Shown piece by piece: positions 16,984 through 23,732 of a DNA stretch of 39,459 nucleotides. Below the pieces are notes generated by a model, which saw only the letters and a program-made list of their open reading frames with translations, ran no database searches and was not told the DNA's origin. Each line of letters begins with the position of its first letter. Position 1 is the stretch's first letter. A program made the position numbers and the translations under genes. The stretch covers positions 1 to 39,459 of the forward strand of contig CAYSAG010000011.1 of NCBI GenBank assembly GCA_964428935.1. Reading direction: 5' to 3'. The stretch is from JAADHY01 sp964428935 (GTDB lineage Bacteria > Planctomycetota > Planctomycetia > Planctomycetales > Planctomycetaceae).

Positions 16984-18066
16984 ATGGCGGAATCGATTCC
17001 TCGAGCGCTGCGTTGGGAAGGCGGCTGGGACGGCAAACTTTGGCTGATCGACCAAACGCGGCTGCCCGCCGAGTACCGCGAAGTGTGTTGCTCGACGGTC
17101 GACGACGTCTGGCAGGCCATTCGCGAGCTGAAGGTCCGGGGAGCCCCGGCCATTGGTGTCGCCGCCGCGTACGGCGTGGTTCTGGGAATGCAAGCAGCGG
17201 TCGACGCGGAACCCTCGGCTTTCCGGACTCGTCTGGACGAAGTGGTCCGGCACCTTTCCAGCAGCCGGCCGACGGCCGTGAATCTGTTCTGGGCGCTGGA
17301 GCGAATGAAGGCCGTTGTCGAGCGGAGCGGCGACCTGTCTCCAAAGGAACTGGTCGAACGTCTTCTCGAGGAGGCTCGAGCCATTGAAGAGGACGACCGG
17401 CGGATGTGTCGGGCCATTGGCGAGCATGGTGCCGAGCTGATCGAAGACGGCACGACCGTGCTCACTCACTGCAACGCCGGCAGCTTGGCGACGGCTGGCG
17501 ACGGGACCGCTTTGGCCGTGCTCTACGCAGCGGTTCGACAGGGCAAACGGGTGCGTGTTTTCGCCGACGAAACGCGGCCACTGCTGCAAGGGGCTCGGCT
17601 CACCGCTTGGGAACTGAAACAACGCAGCGTGCCCGTCACCGTGGTCTGCGACAACATGGCCGGCTGGCTGATGAAGCAGGGACGGATTGGGTTGGTCCTG
17701 GTCGGAGCGGACCGAATTGCCGCCAACGGCGACACGGCGAACAAAATCGGAACGTACTCGTTGGCCGTGCTGGCACGAGCCCACGGAATTCCCTTCGTCG
17801 TCGCCGCTCCTTCCAGCACTTTCGACCTGTCCCTGCCGGACGGACGCGGCATTCCGATTGAAGAACGGTCCGCAGAGGAAATCACCCACGGACTGGGTCG
17901 ACAGGTCGTTCCCGACGGCGTGCCCGTGTACAACCCTGCCTTCGACGTGACGCCCGCCGAGTTGATTACGGCCATTGTGACGGAGCGGGGAGTGGTGCGG
18001 CCGGTCGAACGGGGGCGAATTGCCGAGCTGTTGGCCAAGGACATTTCGCAGGAGCGGTCGTCTTGA
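16984..18066 (+). CDS. mtnA: S-methyl-5-thioribose-1-phosphate isomerase (MtnA)
   Basis: MtnA converts methylthioribose-1-phosphate into methylthioribulose-1-phosphate in methionine salvage. It belongs to the eIF2B-alpha/beta/delta-like fold. The 360-residue protein shows VRGAPAIGVAAAYG (51-64), THCNAGSLAT with the likely catalytic cysteine C163, GADRIAANGD with the likely catalytic D243, and TANKIGTYSLA. These match C160 and D240 of the Bacillus enzyme by constant offset. Length is normal. The ATG at 16984 follows a weak purine-rich stretch. The gene lies 86 bp after tatC on the same strand, so it may be co-transcribed. No other methionine-salvage gene is in the window. A regulatory eIF2B-like role cannot be excluded but is less likely given the intact active site. 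Confidence 0.93.
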   Translation: MAESIPRALRWEGGWDGKLWLIDQTRLPAEYREVCCSTVDDVWQAIRELKVRGAPAIGVAAAYGVVLGMQAAVDAEPSAFRTRLDEVVRHLSSSRPTAVNLFWALERMKAVVERSGDLSPKELVERLLEEARAIEEDDRRMCRAIGEHGAELIEDGTTVLTHCNAGSLATAGDGTALAVLYAAVRQGKRVRVFADETRPLLQGARLTAWELKQRSVPVTVVCDNMAGWLMKQGRIGLVLVGADRIAANGDTANKIGTYSLAVLARAHGIPFVVAAPSSTFDLSLPDGRGIPIEERSAEEITHGLGRQVVPDGVPVYNPAFDVTPAELITAIVTERGVVRPVERGRIAELLAKDISQERSS

Positions 18067-18263
18067 CGCCCGGCAGCAGTCCCGCTGCGTTTGGGTTTCC
18101 AGACGCGTCGCGACGCTTGCAATTCCGGACGACGAACGAGCCACGGCCGCGACGTCTCTAATATGTGGGCGCTTGTGGGCGCTCAGTTCCGCCGCGTGCC
18201 CCGGCCGGGCGCCCCGCAACCGAGAAGCCACGAGCTCCGACGCCGGCGTCCGTCTGCCGCCCG

Positions 18264-19178
18264 TCACAGGTCACGTCGGTTGAAACAGACGACTGCGCCG
18301 AAGAGGGCCAGCAGGCTGGGCAGTCCGTAGCCGAGCACGACGCGGCTCAGCCGGAAGTCCTGAAATTCTTCGTCATCGAAGAACGCCTTTCGCTGGCGTT
18401 TCGGTTCTTCCGGCGGGGCCGCTCCACCAAAGAACGTGAAGAACTTCGCCGCTTCTTCGGCCACCGACTCCAGGTCCACCTCTTCCTTCGTCGTCGGCTC
18501 CACCTGCCGCCACGGCTGTCGCAACAGAGTCGGCAGGGCCCGCGTCAGACTGATTGGAGAAATCTCTTCCAGCGAGAACGTGTTCAGAATCATGTTCACG
18601 GGCAGCCACAGAAAGACCAGCACCGTGACGGCCACCCACTGGCTTTGCAGCAGAGTGCCCAAAAAGAAGCCCAGTGAGACCAAGAACGTCAGCACCAACG
18701 CCACGACACCGACCGCGGCCACGGCTCCGTACAACGTGGGCGGGTCCTCGGGCACGGGACGTTTGGCGAAGGTGACCAGCGCCATGGCCGGTCCGACCAC
18801 CAGCAGAAAGACGGCCAGCACGACGGTCACGCGGGCACACCAGGAGGCCAGCATGTACTCGTACCGAGTGACCGGACGGCTCAGAATCCCGTCCGCCACC
18901 GCCTCGGCTTCGCTGCCCGCCACCGGCCGGACGCTCAGAATCATGACCACCAGCGACCACGGCAGCACCAGGTAGGGGAAGACGAGCGTGGCAATCAACG
19001 GCGGCGTCGGAAAGGTCTTCCAGCGACCGGCCATGAGAAGCAACGTGAGCACGACCGTGGCCACGAACCACAACTTCACCAGCAGGCTACTGGCCAGACG
19101 ACGGACGTCGTGCCGAAAAATGGCCAGGAACGGCATCAGCCGTTGTCGAGCGGTCGAAATCGAAGCGGCGAAATCCAT
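18264..19178 (-). CDS. ABC-2 type transporter permease
   Basis: This 304-residue integral membrane protein has about six hydrophobic segments, for example LLVKLWFVATVVLTLLLMAG, PLIATLVFPYLVLPWSLVV, VTVVLAVFLLVVGPAMALV and VVALVLTFLVSLGFFLGTLL, plus one before the C-terminus. The motif ILSRPVTRYEYMLAS is typical of ABC-2 permeases. A charged loop (about 225-272, with EEAAKFFTFFGG and RKAFFDDEEFQDF) lies before the last helix. The ATG at 19178 overlaps the end of the upstream ATPase gene by 92 bp, so translation is probably coupled. Together the two genes would form an exporter; the substrate is not indicated. No RBS is obvious because the start lies inside the ATPase frame. Confidence 0.88.
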   Translation of the reverse strand: MDFAASISTARQRLMPFLAIFRHDVRRLASSLLVKLWFVATVVLTLLLMAGRWKTFPTPPLIATLVFPYLVLPWSLVVMILSVRPVAGSEAEAVADGILSRPVTRYEYMLASWCARVTVVLAVFLLVVGPAMALVTFAKRPVPEDPPTLYGAVAAVGVVALVLTFLVSLGFFLGTLLQSQWVAVTVLVFLWLPVNMILNTFSLEEISPISLTRALPTLLRQPWRQVEPTTKEEVDLESVAEEAAKFFTFFGGAAPPEEPKRQRKAFFDDEEFQDFRLSRVVLGYGLPSLLALFGAVVCFNRRDL

Positions 19179-20127
19179 GGGCTTCGTCCTCTTGCAGCAA
19201 CTGCAGGTAGACGTCCTCGGTGTCGGTCCGGTCGGACTGGACGCTTTGCAGGACCAACCCTTCTGACTCGGCTGCCTCCAGCACACGGACCAGCGGCCGC
19301 GACGGACAGACGCCGTCGTCGAACGAGACGAGCAGACGGCCGTCGGTGTCGACTCGCGCGGACAAGCCTTCGCTTTCCGCGACCCGCCGAGCCAGACGCT
19401 GCAACGCCTCGGCCGGTCCCTCGAAGTCCAAACGGAACGCCCCCGGGCGCAAGCGTCGTTTCATTTCCTTCATGGACCCGCAGAAAATCATGCGGCCGTC
19501 GTGAACGACGCCGACGTGCGTCGCGATTCGATCGATGTCACTTAGAATGTGAGTCGCCACGACGACCGTCCGGCTTTGAGCCAGTTGACGAATCAGGTCC
19601 AAGGTGAAGCGGCGAGCGGCCGGGTCCAGGCCGGCCGTCGGCTCGTCCCACAAGAGCAGGGGAGGGTCACCCATCAGTGACGCGGCAATGCCCAGACGCG
19701 TAATCATTCCGGTGGAGAAGGTCTTGATTTTCTGACCCGTTGCGCCGAGCAGACCGACGGCCCGCAGAAGCGACGCCAGTCGAGGCCGGCGCACCTCCGA
19801 CGGCAACCCGCACAACTGCCCCACCAGGTCGAGGTACTCCACCGGATTCAAGTGTCCCGGCAGTTTCGGGTTGGTCGGCAGGTAGCCGATCAGACGCCGG
19901 ACGGTTACGGCGTTGACGCCGCAACGGTGGCCGAAAACCTTGGCCCAGCCGGCCGTCGGTCGGTGCAGCCCCAGCAACAGCCGGAGCGTCGTGGTCTTGC
20001 CCGCTCCATTGGGTCCCAACAAGCCGAAAATGGCTCCGGCCGGGACCTGCAGGTTCAAGTCGTTGACGGCAATGAGCCGCCGGCCGAAGATTTTGGTCAA
20101 GTGCCTGGTTTCGATTGCCAGTTCCAC
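19087..20127 (-). CDS. ABC transporter ATP-binding protein
   Basis: This 346-residue ABC ATPase carries Walker A GPNGAGKTT (38-46), a signature loop in the form FSTGM (137-141, instead of the canonical LSGGQ), Walker B LLLWDEPTAGLDP starting at 157, and the switch histidine in VVVATHILSD. The C-terminal 130 residues after the nucleotide-binding domain look like the accessory region of drug/lipid-type ABC-2 exporters. The start is a GTG at 20127, supported by GGGGAGA about 8 nt upstream. The C-terminus (GFRRFDFDRSTTADAVPGHF) extends 92 bp into the permease gene in another frame. The pair is the only transporter in this part of the window. Confidence 0.93.
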   Translation of the reverse strand: MELAIETRHLTKIFGRRLIAVNDLNLQVPAGAIFGLLGPNGAGKTTTLRLLLGLHRPTAGWAKVFGHRCGVNAVTVRRLIGYLPTNPKLPGHLNPVEYLDLVGQLCGLPSEVRRPRLASLLRAVGLLGATGQKIKTFSTGMITRLGIAASLMGDPPLLLWDEPTAGLDPAARRFTLDLIRQLAQSRTVVVATHILSDIDRIATHVGVVHDGRMIFCGSMKEMKRRLRPGAFRLDFEGPAEALQRLARRVAESEGLSARVDTDGRLLVSFDDGVCPSRPLVRVLEAAESEGLVLQSVQSDRTDTEDVYLQLLQEDEAHGFRRFDFDRSTTADAVPGHFSARRPSSGQ

Positions 20128-20433
20128 GGTCGTGTGTCTCCCCGTTTGCGTACTCTGCCCGTGGGACGTCTACCCAGCCACGCAGCCACCGGTTTCGGTG
20201 TCTGCGGTTCGAAGAGGCTTGTCGGTCGAAGTTTTCCTGTCTGCTGGTCCGGCGGCTTTGAGGCACGAAGGTGAAGTCCACGTCGTTCCGGCTTACAATG
20301 GCCAGCGACCTCGGCGGAGACCCGGTCCGGGTGTCGGTCCGCGGCACCGAGCGTAGTGTGGACCGAGCCTCGGAGTGGTGCCAGAACGAAATCCCTCGGA
20401 ACTCAGTTTACTTCAGGCTGGAGGAGGTTTGCC

Positions 20434-21300
20434 ATGAGCGGTTGGACTCGTCGGGAGTTTTTGGCTGGAGCGACGGCGGTTGCCGGCGCGGCGGTCGCGG
20501 GACGGCTGTGGGCTGGCCAGTCTCAGACTCGCCGGCCCGTACGCGGAACCGACCTGGTCACGCTGGGCAAGACGGGCATCAAGACCACCATTTTGGGTGT
20601 GGGGACGGGGACCCGCGGCGGACGAGAACAGCGTCAAATGGGCCAGGCCGCGTTCGTGAAAATGATGCGGCACGCCTACGACCGCGGCATTCGCTACATC
20701 GACACAGCGGACATGTACATGACTCATTTGTTCGTCCGGTTTGCACTGAAGGAGCTGCCGCGGGACGAAATTTTCATCCAAACCAAAACGCGAGCCACTC
20801 ACCCGGAAGTGGCGAAGGCCGACATTGAGCGGTTCCGCCGTGAACTCGGCACCGGCTACATTGACTCGCTGTTGCTACACTGCATGCGCACCAAGGGTTG
20901 GCCGCGGGACATGCGGCCGGTCATGGACGTGCTGCTGGAGGCGAAGGAGAAAGGTCGGGTGAGGGCCGTGGGTGTGTCGTGCCACGGCATGGACCCGCTG
21001 GTCGACGCGGCCGACTGCGACTGGTGCGAAGTGCATTTGGTCCGCATTAACCCGTTCGGCCTCAAAATGGACGGGCCGGTCGACGACGTGGTACGGCAAA
21101 TCAAGAAAATGCACCAGCAGGGACGCGGCGTCATTGGAATGAAGGTGTACGGAGAAGGCGGAGCCGACTCGCGGGAGAAACGTCTGCAGTCGCTGAAATT
21201 CATTTTCGACCTGGGCTGCGTTCACGCCTTCACCATTGGTTTCTCCAGCCCGGCTCAGATTGACGAAACGCTGGAGCTGATTGAGGAGGCAACGAGCTGA
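20434..21300 (+). CDS. Tat-exported aldo/keto reductase
   Basis: This 288-residue protein starts with a twin-arginine leader (WTRREFLAGATAVAGAAVAG, residues 4-23) and a probable cleavage after LWAG. The mature part is an aldo/keto reductase: LVTLGKTGIKTTILGVGTGT, then D90 and Y95 (YIDTADMYM), K118 (IFIQTKTRA) and H149 (SLLLHCMRTKG), the full catalytic tetrad. It is shorter than the cytosolic relative at 3741 in the C-terminal half. The RBS GGAGGAGG lies 8 nt ahead of the ATG. A TACAAT near 20299 might be its -10 box, without a clear -35. A strong terminator (21352-21384) ends the gene. The need for a reduced nicotinamide cofactor outside the membrane is a puzzle common to such Tat-exported oxidoreductases. 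Confidence 0.92.
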   Translation: MSGWTRREFLAGATAVAGAAVAGRLWAGQSQTRRPVRGTDLVTLGKTGIKTTILGVGTGTRGGREQRQMGQAAFVKMMRHAYDRGIRYIDTADMYMTHLFVRFALKELPRDEIFIQTKTRATHPEVAKADIERFRRELGTGYIDSLLLHCMRTKGWPRDMRPVMDVLLEAKEKGRVRAVGVSCHGMDPLVDAADCDWCEVHLVRINPFGLKMDGPVDDVVRQIKKMHQQGRGVIGMKVYGEGGADSREKRLQSLKFIFDLGCVHAFTIGFSSPAQIDETLELIEEATS

Positions 21301-21351
21301 GCAGCGCCGGATTGCGTCGACGGCAAGGCGACACCGACGAACACCAAAAAG

Positions 21352-21384
21352 AAAGCCGCGGGTTGGAGACCGCGGCTTTTTTTT
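21352..21384. terminator. Rho-independent terminator, probably bidirectional
   Basis: AAAGCCGCGG (21352-21361) pairs perfectly with CCGCGGCTTT (21370-21379) around an 8-nt loop, and T's continue to 21384. An A-rich stretch on the left side supplies a T-rich tail on the minus strand. It lies between converging genes (stops at 21300 and 21451) and can serve both. Confidence 0.92.
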
Positions 21385-21450
21385 CTGTCGCGAGCGAATT
21401 TGTCGACGCCCGAGCGGTCGTTACTTTCAGGCGGTCGCCCGACAGTCCGC

Positions 21451-23118
21451 CTACTTCAGCAGTCCGGCCAAGAATTCGAGCAATGGGCTGTTGAAGGCGC
21501 TGACCGCGTGCCAGCCCCAAATCGAGCGGACCAGGTCGTACATGACCATGCCGCAGACGCAGAGCAGGAGCGAGCCGACTGCCAAAGGAATGAAGACCGA
21601 CAGCCCCCACTCCGGCTCGGGCGCGGCGACCGGTCGGCCCAGTCCGACGGCGGGAGCGACGAATTCCGGCTGACTTTCGCCCGTTTCGAACGACTCCTCG
21701 AACTCGACCTCTTCGGCCCCGAAGACGTCCAGCTCGGCCTCTTCGGCCGTGGCCACGGCTCCTTCGCCCGACTCGTCGCCTTCCCAGTCGAAGCCGAACG
21801 CTTCCTCCTCGGCGGCCGTGGCTTCTTCTTTGGCTTCAGCGGCTTCGGCGGCCGGTTGAGCTTGCAGGTCTTCGTCCTCGAACAGCAACACGTTCGTCTC
21901 GGCCTCGGTGTCGGCCGAGTCTTTCAGGTCGAAGTCAGCGTCTTCCTCTTCCAGCGAGGGCACTTCGAAAACCGTGTCGGCCGCTGTCTCTTCCTCGTCT
22001 GCAGCCGAGACAATGGGAATCGTCTCGGTTTCGTCGCCAGCCGGTGCCTCCTCCAGTGCAATGCCGCTCTCGTCGGCTTCTTCCAAAGCAATGCCGCTTT
22101 CGTCGGCCAACTCCAGAGTAATGCCGCTGTCTTCTTCCAGCGAAATGCCGCTGTCGACCGGCTGGTCCAGGGAAATGCCGCTTTCGGTGGCCAAGGAAAT
22201 GCCGCTTTCTTCTTCAGCCTCCTCGGCCTTTTCCGTCGTCGGCTCTTCGGCCGAAACCTCTGCCGGCTCGTCCGTCTTAATGGCAATGGTTTCGGCTTCG
22301 TCTTCTTCTAGTAGAGCCACGTCGCTGTCGCTCTCGGCCTGCTCTTCTTGTTCCCGTTCAGCCGCTGCTTGTTCCGCGGCCGTGGGTTCGGCGTCGGTTG
22401 CCAGACGCACGTCGCTGTCCGACTCCAGCCCCACCAGTCGGACGTCGCTGTCGCTCTCGGCGTCCACCAGCGGAGTCGACTCTTCAGTCAGTCGGACGTC
22501 ACTGTCGCTGTCGTGTTCTTCGACGCGCACGTCGCTGTCGGCCTCGACCAACGCCACGTCGCTGTCGCTGTCTTCCCCTTCGTCGACCAACGGGGCCGTT
22601 TCTTCGACCAACCGGACGTCACTGTCGCTGTCGACCAGACGCACGTCGCTGTCGCTGGTCGCTCCGACCTCGGCCACCGTCTCTTCCGTGCCGCTCACCT
22701 CCGTCGACGCTTCCTCTTCCGGCACCAGCGTGACGTCGCTGTCGCTGTCCTCCTTCGCCGGCTCTTCGACCATTTTCACGTCGCTGTCCGACTCGGCCGC
22801 CTCGTCCTTGCCGACTAGGGCCACGTCGCTGTCCGAATCCACGGCCAGCCGAACCTCGGGGTCACTGTCCGGACGGTCCAGTCCGACCGGCGGCTCGGGC
22901 GACTCAATGACCGTCTTCTCAAAGTCACTCTCCTGGCCCATTTCCGGCGAAGCCGCCAGTTTCTCACGCAGCTTTTCCACGTCTTCCGGGCGGAACTTCC
23001 ACGTCCCCCGGTCGGCAAAACCGCGAATTTCCCCCTGCTCGCGCAACCGGACCAACCGGTCCTTGGGGATTCCGAGCGACGCGGCCGCTTCGTCCAGCGT
23101 CAGGTACTTCGTCGGCAT
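21451..23118 (-). CDS. Acidic helix-turn-helix membrane protein with SDSDV and ESGISL repeats
   Basis: This 555-residue protein has three parts. Residues 1-57 form a MerR/excisionase-type HTH (LTLDEAAASLGIPKDRLVRL, then GTWKFRPEDVEKLR). Residues 58-505 are highly acidic: eleven S/A-D-S-D-V units (about 94-270) are followed by six E/D-S-G-I-(S/A/T)-L units (303-357) and a Glu/Ala-rich stretch. A hydrophobic C-terminus (about 507-530, VFIPLAVGSLLLCVCGMVMY) is a likely single membrane span. The function is unknown. Such HTH-plus-SDSDV proteins occur in planctomycetes. Plausible roles are anchoring DNA to the membrane or protein-protein scaffolding, but this is inference. A promoter lies at 23219-23246. 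The gene is followed by the bidirectional terminator. Confidence 0.85.
   Translation of the reverse strand: MPTKYLTLDEAAASLGIPKDRLVRLREQGEIRGFADRGTWKFRPEDVEKLREKLAASPEMGQESDFEKTVIESPEPPVGLDRPDSDPEVRLAVDSDSDVALVGKDEAAESDSDVKMVEEPAKEDSDSDVTLVPEEEASTEVSGTEETVAEVGATSDSDVRLVDSDSDVRLVEETAPLVDEGEDSDSDVALVEADSDVRVEEHDSDSDVRLTEESTPLVDAESDSDVRLVGLESDSDVRLATDAEPTAAEQAAAEREQEEQAESDSDVALLEEDEAETIAIKTDEPAEVSAEEPTTEKAEEAEEESGISLATESGISLDQPVDSGISLEEDSGITLELADESGIALEEADESGIALEEAPAGDETETIPIVSAADEEETAADTVFEVPSLEEEDADFDLKDSADTEAETNVLLFEDEDLQAQPAAEAAEAKEEATAAEEEAFGFDWEGDESGEGAVATAEEAELDVFGAEEVEFEESFETGESQPEFVAPAVGLGRPVAAPEPEWGLSVFIPLAVGSLLLCVCGMVMYDLVRSIWGWHAVSAFNSPLLEFLAGLLK
22048..22212 (-). repeat. ESGISL-type peptide repeat block
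   Basis: Six copies of E/D-S-G-I-S/A/T-L, spaced 8-13 residues apart, lie at residues 303-357 of the acidic HTH protein. The repeats are peptide-level, with codon variation, and are not a CRISPR or VNTR. Confidence 0.8.
22309..22839 (-). repeat. SDSDV-type peptide repeat block
   Basis: Eleven copies of (S/A)DSDV, followed by a short hydrophobic tail such as RLV or ALV, lie at irregular spacing at residues 94-270 of the acidic HTH protein. On the plus strand this appears as recurring AC(G/A)TC(G/A)CTGTC(G/C). Spacing is variable, so it is coding repetition, not CRISPR. Confidence 0.85.
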
Positions 23119-23732
23119 GGTTTGGCCACCTTGCGGTTGAGAGTGGAAGACTTGTCCAGACTGGCTGCCCCTCCGTGGCCTGACTCACGCTCGACCTTCT
23201 GTCTTCGCCAACCAATCCATTGTACGACCGCCCCTAGAGCTTGCAAGGCGGTTTGTCAGCAGGAGTTGCTGCGACCAAGGCTTGCCGGTTGGTTGTCCGG
23301 AAAGCTTGGGTTCGCCCGCCGCAAAGCGCGGTTGAGCCAGGGGCGCCGAGCCGGTCGGAGCCCGTCGTCGGGCTGCCCACCCACCCGGCCGGCGCGCGAA
23401 ACTTCCGTTTGTATTCTCCTTTTCGTCAGCCGGACTTTCTGCGGGTGAGTCAACCCGGACGGCCGCGGCGAAAACGGGCTGGCAGCTGGGGAGCAGCACA
23501 AGCTCGGACAGACACGACGAACTCGCCGGCCCTGCCGGTTGCTCGGACCAGACCGAATGCGACGGCCGCAGCCGCGTCGCGAGCCGCTCGGCTGACGAAC
23601 GAACACCAGCCGTCAACGACGTGGGCAGAAACGAACCGCGTTCACCCGCCGGAAGCGACGCCCACGAAGTCGCTCCACAAGCCACCTGGCGGCCGTGGCT
23701 TCGGGCAGCGGCGGTGGGCTCGGTCGGCCGGC
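23119..23732. other. 614-bp intergenic region
   Basis: It holds the promoter of the acidic HTH gene (23219-23246). No gene, tRNA or terminator is seen in the rest. An open frame on the minus strand is Ser/Arg-rich and lacks an RBS; I do not accept it. Confidence 0.55.
23219..23246 (-). promoter_or_regulatory. Candidate promoter of the acidic HTH gene
   Basis: On the minus strand: TTGCAA (23241-23246), a 16-nt spacer, then TACAAT (23219-23224). This is about 100 nt ahead of the ATG at 23118. It has the same -10 box and spacer as the promoter at 15294. Confidence 0.6.

Noticed and set aside
22309..22839. Regular repeats that could look like a CRISPR array
   Set aside because: The repeats are short, vary in spacing, and are translated as SDSDV peptides in an otherwise convincing gene.
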